A stretch of DNA of 64,000 nt from Solidesulfovibrio carbinoliphilus subsp. oakridgensis (GCF_000177215.2 NZ_CM001368.1:744001-808000), one strand, 5' to 3'. Numbered from the stretch's first letter, positions 1 to 9,078 are shown. Numbers and translations are program-made. Notes: a model not told the origin generated them from the letters alone.

Positions 1-845
1 AGCTTGAACGTCTTCCCGCCAAGGGCCAATCCCAGGAGCTGGTGTCCGAGGCAGATGCCGGCCAGCGGGTATTGGTCGGCCAGAAGGGCGGTGGTGTGGA
101 TCAGATCGGTCAGCGCGGCCGGGTCGCCGGGGCCGGGCGACAGGAAAATGGCATCCGGGTCCAGGCGCTTGGCCTCTTCGGCCGTGGTGGTGTAGGGAAC
201 CATCAGGATGTCGAAGCCCTGGGCGGACAAAAGCCGCATGATGTTCCACTTGATGCCCATGTCGTAGACGAGCACCTTGGGGCCGGGGCCCGGCCAGGCA
301 TAGCGGCCGTCCACGATCTTGGCCGGCTTGATCCCGTTTTCGGTCCAGACGAAGGGCGCGTCGCAGGTCACCTGGTCGGCTAGGCCAAGGCCTTCCATGG
401 TCGGCAGGCCCTTGGCCGCTTCCACGATTCTGCGGGGATCGGACACGTCTGTCGCGATGTAGCCGCGCATGGCGCCGTGCAGGCGCAGGTGGCGGGTGAG
501 GGCCCGGGTGTCGATGCCCTCGATGCCGGTTATGCCCTGGCGCGTCAGGTAGTCCGGCAGGGTCATGGTGGAACGCCAGTTGGAGGGTTCTTTGCAGCAC
601 TCCTTGACGATGAACCCGGCCACGCGGATCTTGGCCGATTCCACGTCCTCGGGGTTGATGCCGTAATTGCCCACGTGCGGATAGGTCATGCACACCATCT
701 GTCCGGTATAGGACGGATCGGTGAGCACTTCCTGGTAGCCGGTCATGCCGGTGTTGAAGATCACTTCGCCCCCGGCGCTGCCCTCGCCGGTAAATGTGTG
801 ACCGTGAAAGAGGGTGCCGTCTTCGAGGGCCAGGATGGCTTTCAT
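1..845 (-). CDS. carA: Carbamoyl-phosphate synthase small subunit (3' end outside window)
   Basis: This is the glutamine-hydrolysing subunit of carbamoyl-phosphate synthase, which passes ammonia to the large subunit for pyrimidine and arginine synthesis. The visible 281 codons begin [18 protein letters not shown] and contain the family landmarks [15 protein letters not shown] and, in the class I glutamine amidotransferase domain, [10 protein letters not shown] with the nucleophile Cys at about residue 265. The start at 845 has a GGAG Shine-Dalgarno about 7 nt upstream. The family is usually about 370-380 residues, so roughly 95 residues, including the catalytic His/Glu pair, lie beyond base 1. 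The large subunit is not in view. The family assignment is firm. Confidence 0.95.
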   Translation of the reverse strand, partial: MKAILALEDGTLFHGHTFTGEGSAGGEVIFNTGMTGYQEVLTDPSYTGQMVCMTYPHVGNYGINPEDVESAKIRVAGFIVKECCKEPSNWRSTMTLPDYLTRQGITGIEGIDTRALTRHLRLHGAMRGYIATDVSDPRRIVEAAKGLPTMEGLGLADQVTCDAPFVWTENGIKPAKIVDGRYAWPGPGPKVLVYDMGIKWNIMRLLSAQGFDILMVPYTTTAEEAKRLDPDAIFLSPGPGDPAALTDLIHTTALLADQYPLAGICLGHQLLGLALGGKTFK

Positions 846-952
846 GCATGTCTCCGAAAGTAGGGTGCGGTGGCCGCCGAACGCGGCCGCAGGCACGGTA
901 TATCGGAACGGGGCCGGCGTAAAGGCCGGACGCGCTCCCGGGTTGCGCTCAA

Positions 953-1867
953 TTAAGGCCTCTTGCCGCAGCGCGCAAGCCCCAGTTCCATCAAGCGGGC
1001 GATGAGGTCCGGGAAGCTCAGCCCGGCGGCCTGGGCCGACTTGGGGAGCAGGCTCGTCCGGGTCATGCCCGGCAGGGTGTTGACCTCGAGGAGCATGGGG
1101 CCCGACTCCGTATGGATGAAATCCGCCCGGCTGTAGCCGGAAAGCCCGAGCGCCTTGTGGGCGGCCAGGCTTATTCGTCCGAGTTCGGCCACCAGGGTAT
1201 CAGGCACCGGGGCCGGGCAGATCTCCTCGGCCGCGTCGAGTTCGTACTTGCTGGCATAGTCGAAAAATTCCCCGGCCTTGGGCCGGATGAGGATCGGGGG
1301 CAGGGCCTCGTCGCCAAGGACGGCGCAGGTCAGTTCCGGGCCGGCCAGGCCTTCCTCGACCAGCGCCGTGTCGCCCGAGGCAAAGGCCCGGGCCAGGGCT
1401 TCTGGCAGATCGGCCGGATCGCGGACCAGGGTCATGGACACGCTCGAACCGCCGCTGGTGGGTTTCACGAACCACGGCGGCCCGAAATCCGGCACGAATC
1501 CGTCGCCCGGCGGCGTCGGCAGGAAGGCGGACCGGGGCGTGGCCAGGCCGGCCTGCCGGAAGAGCTGCTTGGAGGCCGCCTTGTTGAGCGCCAGAAACGA
1601 GCCGGCCGGGCCACTTCCCTGGTAGGGCACGCCCGCGGTGTCGAGCAGGGCCTGGGGCAGGCCGTCCTCGCCCGGGGCCCCGTGGAGGTTTAAAAACGCG
1701 AAATCGCAGGCTTGGGCCGCTGCGACGAAACCCGGAAAGTCGTGGGACAGGTCAAAGGGCACGACCTTGTGGCCAAGGGCGAGAAGGGCCTTTTCGATCT
1801 GGGCCGCGCCGGACAGGGACACCTCGCGTTCACTCGACCAGCCCCCCGCAACCAAAAGTACTTTCAT
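953..1867 (-). CDS. ddl: D-alanine--D-alanine ligase
   Basis: This cytoplasmic ATP-grasp enzyme joins two D-alanines for the peptidoglycan stem peptide. The 304-residue length fits the family. The N-terminus [20 protein letters not shown] holds the family's Glu/Ser loop. The central part has the [16 protein letters not shown]-binding stretch, and the C-terminal part has the [11 protein letters not shown] metal and D-Ala binding motif. Its start lies inside the 3' end of the upstream HD-domain gene (38-bp overlap), so the two are almost certainly translated from one mRNA. No other cell-wall genes are in view. Confidence 0.95.
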   Translation of the reverse strand: MKVLLVAGGWSSEREVSLSGAAQIEKALLALGHKVVPFDLSHDFPGFVAAAQACDFAFLNLHGAPGEDGLPQALLDTAGVPYQGSGPAGSFLALNKAASKQLFRQAGLATPRSAFLPTPPGDGFVPDFGPPWFVKPTSGGSSVSMTLVRDPADLPEALARAFASGDTALVEEGLAGPELTCAVLGDEALPPILIRPKAGEFFDYASKYELDAAEEICPAPVPDTLVAELGRISLAAHKALGLSGYSRADFIHTESGPMLLEVNTLPGMTRTSLLPKSAQAAGLSFPDLIARLMELGLARCGKRP

Positions 1868-2474
1868 GGATGTTCATGCCCAGGGTTTCGGCCAGGGCGC
1901 GCTCAATCGCCTCGGCCTGGTGGAAGGATTCGCGGATGCGCTCGCGGATGAATTCGGTCTTGCCATAGCGCACGAGCAGGTCGTCGAACCGGGTCTCCAG
2001 GGTGACGATCTGGTTGTGCTTGACCCGCTTGTCGCTGTAAATGAGCGCGAGCGGCAGGAAATCGGCCCGCAGATCCAGGGCCTTGGGCCAGGAGACGTGG
2101 CAGACCACGCCCTGGGCCAGGGCCGGATTGCCGGTCAGTTCCTGGACCCAGGCCCCGCCGAGCTGGCAGTGGTTGCCGCCGTGGCGGATGGTGTAGGTCT
2201 TGGCCAAGTCGTGGAGCAGGGCCGCGGCCCGCACCTCGGCCACGTTGACCGTCAGCCCGGCCCGGGCCGCCGCCTCGGCCAGGGCCGTGGCCAGGCAAGC
2301 CACCAGCTCGCTGTGCTCGCGGACGTTTGGCAGCATGTCGAAGGCGTCCCACAGGCGGCGGCATTCGTCGTCTGTCGGCACGAAGGACACGTGCGGCGCC
2401 CCGGTTGGCGGACCGGGCGGTTCCGTGGGCAGGGGCCGGGACGTGGTGTCTGTGTCGTGGGTCTGTTCGGACAT
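1830..2474 (-). CDS. HD-domain phosphohydrolase of unknown substrate
   Basis: This 214-residue protein has a low-complexity Pro/Thr-rich head (about residues 1-30) followed by an HD domain. The metal-binding signature is visible as [10 protein letters not shown] and, about 40 residues later, [10 protein letters not shown], with further His residues in [11 protein letters not shown] and CHVSWP. HD proteins of this size hydrolyse phosphoester bonds in nucleotides. It resembles HDIG/YqeK-like proteins in outline, but the substrate cannot be told from sequence. It is first in a two-gene run with ddl, whose start lies within its 3' end. I see no convincing Shine-Dalgarno at 2474, and a start further in is possible. 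Confidence 0.8.
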   Translation of the reverse strand: MSEQTHDTDTTSRPLPTEPPGPPTGAPHVSFVPTDDECRRLWDAFDMLPNVREHSELVACLATALAEAAARAGLTVNVAEVRAAALLHDLAKTYTIRHGGNHCQLGGAWVQELTGNPALAQGVVCHVSWPKALDLRADFLPLALIYSDKRVKHNQIVTLETRFDDLLVRYGKTEFIRERIRESFHQAEAIERALAETLGMNIHESTFGCGGLVE

Positions 2475-2599
2475 GGAAAAAACGCCGGTTGCCGGACGGG
2501 AAAAGGACGCTTCGTCCCCGGCAGCTGCCCTGATAGCAACCCCTCGGGAAAAAGCAATGGCCGACGTGGGGCGTAAGCCCTGTTCGGTCCGGGATGACC

Positions 2600-2968
2600 A
2601 TGAAAAAATTCCTCGTGCGCTATGAAACCAAAATATTTAAGGACCGCGAAGGGACCGAGGTGGTCTCCGCTTCGGGCAAAGGCCAGGCCATGCTGGCGGC
2701 CCAGGCCCGCGTCCACCCGGACGCGCGGCCGGACGAACCCTATTTCCACTTCGAGCCCCTGACCATCCGCCGCCTGGAGGCTGACGGGCCGGACACCTAC
2801 GAGGTCGTCTACCGTACCAAGGTGGAGACGGAACTCTCCGGCGAGATCGAGGTGGCGGCCGAAGACGCGGACAAGGCGGCGGGCAAGGCCCGGTTCGCCG
2901 TCCACCAGGAACTCATTCCGCCAAAAGCCTTCAAGGCCCTGGCGGTGACCGAACTCGGGGACGCTTGA
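2600..2968 (+). CDS. Small conserved-looking protein, function unknown
   Basis: I do not recognise this protein of about 122 residues. It begins MKKFLVRYETKIFKDREGTE, has no signal peptide or membrane segment, and has two similar halves that read as a repeated beta-alpha unit: an N-terminal YETKIFKDREG / SASGKGQAMLAAQARVH and a C-terminal YRTKVETELSG / AAEDADKAAGKARFAVH. This suggests an internal duplication. An ATG two codons upstream (2594) is an alternative start; the 2600 start has a GGGA six bases ahead. It is monocistronic, divergent from the HD gene and closed by a terminator at its stop codon. Confidence 0.65.
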   Translation: MKKFLVRYETKIFKDREGTEVVSASGKGQAMLAAQARVHPDARPDEPYFHFEPLTIRRLEADGPDTYEVVYRTKVETELSGEIEVAAEDADKAAGKARFAVHQELIPPKAFKALAVTELGDA

Positions 2969-2995
2969 AAGCCGGCCCGGACCGGGCGGGCTTTT
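2968..2995 (+). terminator. Rho-independent terminator after the 2600-2968 gene
   Basis: Immediately after the stop codon, AAAGCCGGCCCGG pairs with CCGGGCGGGCTTT (one mismatch), followed by TTTT. The stem runs into the -35 element of the hypCD promoter. Confidence 0.75.
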
Positions 2996-3022
2996 GACAA
3001 GCCCGGTCGGGATGCGCATATT
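2994..3022 (+). promoter_or_regulatory. Sigma70-type promoter for hypCD
   Basis: A perfect TTGACA (2994-2999) is followed after 17 nt by CATATT (3017-3022). It lies about 58 nt upstream of the hypC start and overlaps the terminator of the preceding gene. It was called by eye from the consensus only. Confidence 0.55.
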
Positions 3023-3079
3023 CCCCCGAACGCGACGGGCCTTTTGCCCGCTGTCCAGCCCCCCTTGCCGGAGGAACCT

Positions 3080-3307
3080 ATGTGCCTTGCCGTTCCCATG
3101 GAAATCACCGCCCTTGCCGATAAGACCGCCGACGTCACCATCGGCGGCGTCACCCGGCAGGTCCGCCTGGACCTGATCGACGCGGCCCCGGCCATCGGAG
3201 ACTTCGTCATTGTCCACGCCGGCTTCGCCATCCGCCGCCTCGACCGCGACGATGCCCTGGAAACCATCAAACTTTTCCAGGAAGGCCTGAACCTTGAACT
3301 CCTTTGA
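3080..3307 (+). CDS. hypC: Hydrogenase maturation chaperone HypC
   Basis: HypC is a small chaperone that works with HypD to carry the Fe(CN)2CO unit during assembly of the [NiFe]-hydrogenase active site. The 75-residue protein starts MCLAVPMEI, with the essential Cys2 directly after the initiator Met as in the family. This fixes the start at 3080, where GAGGA lies 5 nt upstream, and not at the in-frame ATG 12 codons earlier. The C-terminal half carries the family's DFVIVHAGFAIRRLD core. It overlaps hypD by 14 bp, implying translational coupling. No hydrogenase structural genes are in the window. Confidence 0.95.
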   Translation: MCLAVPMEITALADKTADVTIGGVTRQVRLDLIDAAPAIGDFVIVHAGFAIRRLDRDDALETIKLFQEGLNLELL

Positions 3308-4385
3308 CGCCTTCAAGGACCCGGCCCTGTGCCGGGTCCTGCTTGCGCGGCTGACGGCCGAGGCCACCGAACCCTTCCGGTTCATGGAAGTCTGCGGCAC
3401 CCACACGGTGGCCATCTTCCAGTCGGGACTTCGAAGCCTCCTGCCCGGGACCATCACCCACGTGACCGGCCCGGGCTGCCCGGTCTGCGTCACCCACGAG
3501 TCGGAAGTGGCCGCCTTTCTGGACTTGGCCGGCCGCGACGACGTGATCCTGGCCACCTTTGGCGACCTCATGCGCGTGCCCGGCCCCAAGGGCAGAAACC
3601 TCAAGACCGCGCAAGCCGACGGGGCCCGGGTCGAGGTCGTCTACTCGCCCGTGGACGCGCTGACCGTGGCCGCGGCCAATCCCGGCCAGACGGTCGTCTT
3701 TCTCGGCGTCGGCTTCGAGACCACGGCCCCGGCCGTGGCCGCCACCATCCGGTTGGCCAGGGAGCGCAACCTCAAAAACTTCCGGGTTTTAAGCTTCCAC
3801 AAGCTCGTGCCGCCGGCCTTGGCCGCTCTCCTGGACGATCCGGACATCAACGTGGACGCCTTTGTCCTGCCGGGCCACGTCTCGGCCATCATCGGCGCGA
3901 CCCCCTACCGGTTTGTGGCCGAAAAATACCGGGTCCCGGCCGTGATCACCGGATTCGAGCCCGTGGACATCCTGTCGGCCCTTCTCGACATCGTGGCCAT
4001 GCGCCGGGAGGGCAGGCCCGCCGTGCACAACACCTACACCCGGGTGGTGGCCGAGGACGGCAACCCCGTGGCCCGGGCCGTCATGGACGAGGTTTTTGTC
4101 CCGGCCGACGCCCTGTGGCGGGGCCTTGGCAAAATTTCGGCCAGCGGACTTTCCATCCGCGACGAATTCGCCGACTTCGACGCCATGCGCCTGCCCGGGG
4201 TGGAGCTTCGGGAAACGCCGGTCCTGGCCGGCTGCCGCTGCGGCGAGGTCCTCAAGGGCAAGATGGCCCCGGACCAGTGTCCGCTCTTCGACAAGGCCTG
4301 CACCCCGGCCACGCCCGTCGGGCCGTGCATGGTCTCCACCGAAGGCGGCTGCGCCGCGTACCACAAGTACCGGCTGGAGTTGTAG
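3294..4385 (+). CDS. hypD: Hydrogenase maturation iron-sulfur protein HypD
   Basis: HypD is the [4Fe-4S] scaffold on which the Fe(CN)2CO moiety of [NiFe]-hydrogenases is built with HypC and HypE. The 363-residue length is typical. All family signatures are visible: MEVCGTHTVAI near residue 32, GPGCPVCVTH near residue 60, GVGFETTAP near residue 138, and the C-terminal cysteine cluster (CRCGEVLKG, CPLFDKAC, GPCMVSTEGGC) that binds the cluster. It starts with TTG at 3294 inside hypC. HypE, HypA and HypB are not here, and HypF is 18 kb away. Confidence 0.96.
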   Translation: MNSFDAFKDPALCRVLLARLTAEATEPFRFMEVCGTHTVAIFQSGLRSLLPGTITHVTGPGCPVCVTHESEVAAFLDLAGRDDVILATFGDLMRVPGPKGRNLKTAQADGARVEVVYSPVDALTVAAANPGQTVVFLGVGFETTAPAVAATIRLARERNLKNFRVLSFHKLVPPALAALLDDPDINVDAFVLPGHVSAIIGATPYRFVAEKYRVPAVITGFEPVDILSALLDIVAMRREGRPAVHNTYTRVVAEDGNPVARAVMDEVFVPADALWRGLGKISASGLSIRDEFADFDAMRLPGVELRETPVLAGCRCGEVLKGKMAPDQCPLFDKACTPATPVGPCMVSTEGGCAAYHKYRLEL

Positions 4386-4393
4386 GGGGAAGA

Positions 4394-4480
4394 AAAGATG
4401 CCTCCGGCGGCCGGGAGGGGTCACCCCCTCCCGGACCCACCCGGCAAGGGGTCCGGGGCGGAGTCCCGGTTCTTCCCGCA
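4394..4480 (+). repeat. Intergenic palindromic repeat, copy 1
   Basis: The unit begins GATGCCTCCGGCGG. A perfect hairpin follows: CCGGGAGGGG (4411-4420), loop TCAC, CCCCTCCCGG (4425-4434). A second module reads CAAGGGGTCCGGGGCGGAGT and then CCCGGTTCTTCC. Similar units lie near 7946, 16279, 25949 and 26090. Confidence 0.8.
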
Positions 4481-4493
4481 TAAGGAGCCTGCC

Positions 4494-5093
4494 ATGTCCA
4501 TGGCCGAGGAGATCGAGACCAAATTCGCCGTGGAGGCCTTCGAACCCGTGCGCGAGGCGCTGGTGCGGGCCGGGGCCGAGCGGCTGTCCCGGCGGTTCGA
4601 GGAAAACGTGGTGCTCGACACGCCGGACGGGGACCTGCGCCATCGGGATGTTCTTTTGCGCCTGCGGCGAGACGCCTCGGCCCGGGTGACGCTCAAGCTC
4701 CCGGCCCCTGCCCCGGAGGGCCAGGGCCTGAAGGTCCGCCAGGAAATCGAGACCGAGGTGGCCGACCCGGACGCCTTGCAGGCCGTTTTTTTCCACCTCG
4801 GCTACCGGCCGTTTCTGCGCTACGAAAAGGTCCGGGAAACCTGGCGGCTTGGCCGGACGCTCGTTTGCCTCGACCAACTGCCCTTCGGCCTTTACCTCGA
4901 AATCGAAGGCCCGGCCGATGCCATCCCCGGCGTGGCCGCGCGCCTTGGCCTCGCCATGGACGCGGCCCTGGCCGACACCTACCACGCCCTGTACCGGCGC
5001 CATCTGGCCGCCTGCCACCTGCCGCCCGCCGACAGCTTCGTGTTCGACGCCGACACCCGTCTGGCCCTGCTCGCCGACCTGTCCGCATCCTGA
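4494..5093 (+). CDS. CYTH-domain protein (class IV adenylate cyclase / thiamine triphosphatase-like)
   Basis: CYTH proteins form a beta-tunnel that binds triphosphate substrates. The signature ExExK is present at residues 6-10 (EIETK), and the expected charged strands follow: VLLRLRRD, VTLKLPAP, RQEIETEV, LRYEKVRETW, VCLDQLPFGLYLEIEG. The length of 199 residues fits CyaB-like and ThTPase-like members. Whether it makes cAMP, cleaves thiamine triphosphate or hydrolyses inorganic triphosphate cannot be decided. The start at 4494 has AAGGAG six bases upstream, just after the palindromic repeat. It lies downstream of hypD but is separated by about 110 bp. Confidence 0.85.
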   Translation: MSMAEEIETKFAVEAFEPVREALVRAGAERLSRRFEENVVLDTPDGDLRHRDVLLRLRRDASARVTLKLPAPAPEGQGLKVRQEIETEVADPDALQAVFFHLGYRPFLRYEKVRETWRLGRTLVCLDQLPFGLYLEIEGPADAIPGVAARLGLAMDAALADTYHALYRRHLAACHLPPADSFVFDADTRLALLADLSAS

Positions 5094-5110
5094 ACGAAGT
5101 ATTAACGATT

Positions 5111-5151
5111 GCGGCCTTTTCCGCTCGCGGTTGTCACTGGCCGCGTTTTTT
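5111..5151 (+). terminator. Probable terminator after the CYTH gene
   Basis: GCGGCC (5111-5116) can pair with GGCCGC (5139-5144), with a smaller CCGC/GCGG hairpin in the loop, followed by a T6 run. The stem is short, so support is moderate. Confidence 0.45.
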
Positions 5152-5208
5152 CGTACCCCTTGTCATGGAGTGCAAGGCGGCCGGTTCCCATGCCGGAACC
5201 CCGCCCCC

Positions 5209-5236
5209 TCGACAGGTGGAAATGGCGACTTATATA
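5209..5236 (+). promoter_or_regulatory. Candidate sigma70 promoter for clpS-clpA
   Basis: TCGACA (5209-5214) and TATATA (5231-5236) are separated by 16 nt, about 70 nt upstream of clpS in an otherwise GC-rich gap. It is a consensus match by eye only. Confidence 0.45.
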
Positions 5237-5306
5237 AGCTCGGAAAATGACAACAGGGACAACAGCCACGTGTCCCCGACATCCGGGAAGAGGTGACGGC
5301 AAGCCC

Positions 5307-5621
5307 ATGAGCCATCCCATGCAAGAGGAACAGCCCGGTCTGGGCGTCGACGTCGAAGAGGACGTGCGAGAACCCCGACGGTACAAAGTGTTATTGCACA
5401 ACGACGACTACACGACCATGGAGTTCGTGGTCCAGGTGCTCGTCGGCGTGTTTCATAAAAATGAAAACGAAGCCACGCAAATCATGCTGAACGTCCACAA
5501 TAACGGCGTGGGCGTGTGTGGCGAATTCACCGCCGAGGTGGCCGAACTCAAGGTCTCCCTGGTGCATCGTCTGGCCAAGGAGAATGGCTACCCGCTCAAA
5601 TGCAGCATGGAAGAGGTCTGA
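5307..5621 (+). CDS. clpS: ClpS, N-degron adaptor of ClpA
   Basis: ClpS binds proteins with destabilising N-terminal residues (Leu, Phe, Tyr, Trp) and hands them to ClpAP. The 104-residue protein has an acidic flexible head followed by the conserved core: YKVLLHNDDYTTMEFVVQVL, the helix around FHKNENEATQIML, VHNNGVGVCG, and the C-terminal ENGYPLKCSMEEV. The NDD and VH elements form the N-degron pocket in characterised ClpS. The start at 5307 is chosen because the upstream in-frame stretch does not look like ClpS. It abuts clpA directly (stop at 5621, next ATG at 5622). Confidence 0.96.
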   Translation: MSHPMQEEQPGLGVDVEEDVREPRRYKVLLHNDDYTTMEFVVQVLVGVFHKNENEATQIMLNVHNNGVGVCGEFTAEVAELKVSLVHRLAKENGYPLKCSMEEV

Positions 5622-7910
5622 ATGCTCAGCAAAAAACTGGAACGGGTATTGACCAGCGCCGTCAAAGAGGTCAAGCGCCGCAATCACGAATACCTTACCC
5701 TGGAGCATCTCCTGTACGCCATGCTCCTGGAAGAGACCGGCCGGGATATCCTGGTCCACTGTGGCGCCAATGTGGTGCGCCTCAAGCATCAGCTCGAACG
5801 CTTCTTCACCGACCACATGGAAACCCTGCCCCAGGACGCCGCTTCCGAGGTGGTCCAGACCATAAGCGTGCAGCGCGTGCTCCAGCGCGCCATCATGCAG
5901 ATGCAGTCTTCCGGCAAGCAGCAGGTGGAAGTGGGCGACGTGCTGGCCGCCATCTTTGACGAGGAAGATTCCTACGCCGTCTATTATCTCAAGTCCCACG
6001 GCGTTTCCCGCCTGGACGTCCTGGAATTCATTTCCCACGGCGCCGCCCGGGAACTGCCCCAGCCCGAGGGCGGCAGCGGCGAGGCGGAAGCCGGCAAGCC
6101 CGGCGGCTCGGCCCTGGAACAGTACACCGTGGACCTGGTGGCCAAGGCCCGCAAAGGCGAGATCGACCCGCTGATCGGCCGGGACCAGGAACTGACCCGC
6201 ACCATCCACGTGCTGTTGCGCCGGCGCAAGAACAACCCCATTTTCGTGGGCGATCCGGGCGTCGGCAAGACCGCCCTGGCCGAGGGGCTGGCCCTTCGCA
6301 TCGTCAAGGGCGACGTGCCGGAGAGCTTCCGCGACACGCTCATTTTCGCCCTGGACATGGGCGCGCTTCTGGCCGGCACCAAGTACCGGGGCGATTTCGA
6401 GGCCCGGCTGAAGGGTGTGCTGTCCGAACTCGAACAGAAGCCCGGGGCCATCCTCTTCGTGGACGAGATCCATACCATCGTCGGCGCCGGCGCCACCAGC
6501 GGCGGCACCCTCGACGCTTCCAACATCCTGAAGCCCGTCCTCGGCTCGGGCAAGCTCCGTTGCGTCGGGTCCACCACCTACGAGGAATACAAGAACCACT
6601 TCGAAAAGGACCGGGCCCTGTCCCGCCGGTTCCAGAAGATCGACGTGGGCGAGCCGACCGTGGAAGAGGCTGTCGAGATCATAAAGGGCCTTCGCGCCTA
6701 CTACGAGGCCCACCACGGCGTACGCTACACCCCGGCCGCCTTGCGCGCCGCGGTCGAGCTCTCGGCCCGCCACATCAACGACCGGTTCCTGCCGGACAAG
6801 GCCATCGACGTCATCGACGAGGCCGGCGCCGTGCGCAAGCTCGCCGGCACCACGGCCAAGGGCGCCATCGGCGTGGCCGAGATGGAAAAGGTCGTGGCTT
6901 CCATGGCCAAGATTCCGGCCGCCCGAGTCAGTTCCTCGGACAAGATCCGCCTGGAGAACCTCGACGGCGAGCTCAAGGGCTTGATCTATGGCCAGGACGA
7001 GGCTGTGGAGGCCATTTCCAAGGCCATCCTGCGCTCCCGGGCCGGCCTCGCCAACGCCGGCAAGCCGACCGGCTCGTTCCTGCTCGCCGGTCCGACCGGC
7101 GTCGGCAAGACCGAGATGGCCAAGCAGCTGGCGGCCGTGCTCGGCATCAACTTCGTGCGTTTCGACATGAGCGAATACATGGAGAAGCACGCCGTGGCCC
7201 GGCTGATCGGCTCGCCTCCGGGGTATGTCGGCTTCGAGCAGGGCGGACTCCTCACCGACGCCATCCGCAAGCACCCCTATTCGGTGCTGCTCCTGGACGA
7301 GATTGAGAAGGCCCATCCGGATATGTTCAACATTCTGCTCCAGGTCATGGACTATGCCACGCTCACGGACAATAACGGCCGCAAGGCCGACTTCGGCCAC
7401 GTGGTCCTGCTCATGACCACCAACGCCGGGGCCCGGGAGATGGCGGCCAAGAGCATTGGCTTCGGCACGGGCCAGGCCGAGGATTCGTCGGGCAAGGGGA
7501 TCAAGGCCGTCAACCGGCTCTTTAGCCCTGAGTTCCGCAACCGCCTCGACGGCATTGTGTCGTTTAAGCCTCTGACCCCCGAGGTCATGGACCGCATCGT
7601 CCACAAGTACCTCGGCGAACTGAACGCCCAGATGGCCGAGAAGCGGGTCTTGGTCCGGCTCACCCCGGCCGCCGTGGCCCGGCTGGCCGAGAAGGGTTTT
7701 GATGCCGACTACGGGGCCCGGCCGCTGGCCCGGGTCATCCAGGTCGAGATCAAGGATGCGCTGGCCCAGGAGATGCTCTTCGGCAAGCTGCAGAAGGGCG
7801 GGGAAGCGGAGGTCGACGCCGCGCCGGCCGGCGCGCCGGAACTGTTCACCTTCCGCTTCACCAGCCGCGCGCCGAAAAAACCCGCGGCCGAAGTGGCGGA
7901 AGTGGAGTAG
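5622..7910 (+). CDS. clpA: ATP-dependent Clp protease ATP-binding subunit ClpA
   Basis: ClpA is the AAA+ unfoldase ring that feeds substrates to the ClpP peptidase. The 762-residue protein has the double Clp-N domain (about 1-150), a linker rich in Gly/Glu, and two AAA+ modules. The first Walker A is GDPGVGKT at about residues 210-217 with Walker [13 protein letters not shown]; the second is GPTGVGKT at about 490-497 with [10 protein letters not shown]. It lacks the long middle coiled coil of ClpB, which supports ClpA. It sits between its adaptor gene clpS and aat. ClpP is not in the window. The stop is followed by a palindromic repeat and a very strong hairpin. Confidence 0.96.
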   Translation: MLSKKLERVLTSAVKEVKRRNHEYLTLEHLLYAMLLEETGRDILVHCGANVVRLKHQLERFFTDHMETLPQDAASEVVQTISVQRVLQRAIMQMQSSGKQQVEVGDVLAAIFDEEDSYAVYYLKSHGVSRLDVLEFISHGAARELPQPEGGSGEAEAGKPGGSALEQYTVDLVAKARKGEIDPLIGRDQELTRTIHVLLRRRKNNPIFVGDPGVGKTALAEGLALRIVKGDVPESFRDTLIFALDMGALLAGTKYRGDFEARLKGVLSELEQKPGAILFVDEIHTIVGAGATSGGTLDASNILKPVLGSGKLRCVGSTTYEEYKNHFEKDRALSRRFQKIDVGEPTVEEAVEIIKGLRAYYEAHHGVRYTPAALRAAVELSARHINDRFLPDKAIDVIDEAGAVRKLAGTTAKGAIGVAEMEKVVASMAKIPAARVSSSDKIRLENLDGELKGLIYGQDEAVEAISKAILRSRAGLANAGKPTGSFLLAGPTGVGKTEMAKQLAAVLGINFVRFDMSEYMEKHAVARLIGSPPGYVGFEQGGLLTDAIRKHPYSVLLLDEIEKAHPDMFNILLQVMDYATLTDNNGRKADFGHVVLLMTTNAGAREMAAKSIGFGTGQAEDSSGKGIKAVNRLFSPEFRNRLDGIVSFKPLTPEVMDRIVHKYLGELNAQMAEKRVLVRLTPAAVARLAEKGFDADYGARPLARVIQVEIKDALAQEMLFGKLQKGGEAEVDAAPAGAPELFTFRFTSRAPKKPAAEVAEVE

Positions 7911-7945
7911 GGAAAGGGTAGTAGATGTAAAGGTTGCGAGAGAAG

Positions 7946-7990
7946 AATGCCTCCGGCGGCCGGGAGGGGATGATTCCCTCCCGGACCCTC
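7946..7990 (+). repeat. Intergenic palindromic repeat, copy 2
   Basis: GAATGCCTCCGGCGG is followed by the near-perfect hairpin CCGGGAGGGGA-TGA-TTCCCTCCCGG, ending at about 7984. Same family as the copy near 4394, but without the second module. It lies between clpA and aat. Confidence 0.75.
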
Positions 7991-7996
7991 CTCTCC

Positions 7997-8052
7997 TGTC
8001 GGGCGGCGCGCGGCGTTCGGGATGTCTCCCGGGCGCCGCGCGCCGCCCGACA
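7997..8052 (+). terminator. Long perfect hairpin between clpA and aat
   Basis: TGTCGGGCGGCGCGCGGCG (7997-8015) is perfectly complementary to 8034-8052. The loop holds a second 5-bp stem (CGGGA/TCCCG). There is no T-tract, so it may act as an mRNA-stabilising element or a factor-dependent terminator. Confidence 0.6.
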
Positions 8053-8154
8053 CTTGAGAGAAGAGCAGGGTGTAAGCGCCCTGGGAAAGGAGGCGGGAAC
8101 GTTTCCGGCGAGGCCCGGTGGCCTTGGGGAAAAGAGGCGAGGGCTGGGGAAAAT

Positions 8155-8841
8155 ATGCCTGTCTTCCAATTGCCGTATGAGCCGGTCTTTCCGAAGCCGT
8201 CCCTGGCCGAGCCGGGCGGGCTGCTGGCCGTTGGCGGCGATTTGCGCCTGGAGCGGCTGCTCGCCGCCTACCGACGCGGCATCTTTCCCTGGTACGACGA
8301 GCGAAGTCCGATCCTCTGGTGGTCGCCGGACCCGAGGCCGATCCTTTTCCCCGGGCTGGTCCACGTCTCCAAGCGGTTGGCCCGGACCATCCGGTCCGGC
8401 CGGTTCGCCGTGACTCTGGACACGGACTTCGCGGGCGTCATCCGGGGGTGCGCCGGCACGTCGCGAACGGCTGGCGACGGCACCTGGATCGTGCCGGAGA
8501 TGATGGAGGCCTATGAAAGGCTGCACCAGGCCGGCTATGCCCACAGCGTGGAGGCCTGGCAGGACGGAGAACTGGTCGGCGGGGCCTACGGCGTGGCCAT
8601 CGGCAAGGCGTTTTTCGGGGAATCCATGTTCCACCGCGTCACCGACGCGTCCAAGGTGGCCTTCGTCACCCTGTGCCGCCATCTGGCCGGGCAGGGGTTC
8701 CACTTCCTCGACTGCCAGCAGACGACCGGGCATCTGTGCCGTTTCGGCGCGGTGGAGGTGCGGCGCGGCGAGTTCTTGAAAAGGCTGGACCTGGCCCGGC
8801 AGGATGCGGGAGAACCTGGGCCGTGGCGGTTGTCCGCCTAG
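8155..8841 (+). CDS. aat: Leucyl/phenylalanyl-tRNA--protein transferase
   Basis: Aat transfers Leu or Phe from aminoacyl-tRNA to proteins with N-terminal Arg or Lys, creating the N-degrons that ClpS reads. The 228-residue protein shows the family motifs FPKPSLAEPGGLLAVGGDL near the start, RRGIFPWY, ILWWSPDPRP, GTWIVPEMMEAY, GGAYGVAIGKAFFGESMF and the C-terminal FLDCQQTTGHLCRFGA. The start at 8155 is preceded by GGGGA and gives the expected N-terminus. With clpS and clpA immediately upstream, the locus encodes both the writer and the reader of the bacterial N-degron pathway. Confidence 0.96.
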   Translation: MPVFQLPYEPVFPKPSLAEPGGLLAVGGDLRLERLLAAYRRGIFPWYDERSPILWWSPDPRPILFPGLVHVSKRLARTIRSGRFAVTLDTDFAGVIRGCAGTSRTAGDGTWIVPEMMEAYERLHQAGYAHSVEAWQDGELVGGAYGVAIGKAFFGESMFHRVTDASKVAFVTLCRHLAGQGFHFLDCQQTTGHLCRFGAVEVRRGEFLKRLDLARQDAGEPGPWRLSA

Positions 8842-8886
8842 GCTGGGGAGGCCGGCTTTCTTTGCTGATGCCGGTCCGGCGGCCGC

Positions 8887-9078
8887 CTAGGCGTTCTGGG
8901 CGGCCACGAGCTTGCGTATTTTCTGTTTTTGCAGCGCGATGATGGCTTTCAGGCGTTGGTATTCCTGCTTGTAGTAGAGCAGTTCGTCGGCAACGCTGGC
9001 AAACGTGTCGGGTCCTGCGAAATCGGCTTGTGTGGAGCGGTGTTGGCTGAAATGCTGTTTGGATGACGCATCGGCCAT
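8887..9078 (-). CDS. 63-residue coiled-coil protein, unknown
   Basis: This small gene has a strong Shine-Dalgarno, GGAGGA, 7 nt ahead of the ATG at 9078. The product is 63 residues: a polar head (MADASSKQHFSQHRS) and a C-terminal amphipathic segment, ELLYYKQEYQRLKAIIALQK, with heptad-like spacing of Leu, Ile and Tyr that ends in a basic tail. I do not recognise the family. An in-frame ATG ten codons upstream is possible, but the ribosome binding site favours 9078. It converges on aat and follows the LOG-family gene by about 107 bp on the same strand. Confidence 0.6.
   Translation of the reverse strand: MADASSKQHFSQHRSTQADFAGPDTFASVADELLYYKQEYQRLKAIIALQKQKIRKLVAAQNA

Noticed and set aside
3044-3079. 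Upstream in-frame ATG for hypC
   Set aside because: HypC needs Cys directly after the initiator Met. GAGGA precedes the 3080 ATG.
7911-8154. Long N-terminal extension of aat
   Set aside because: The frame is open through the palindromic repeat, but the translation is repeat-derived and Aat homology begins at the 8155 ATG.
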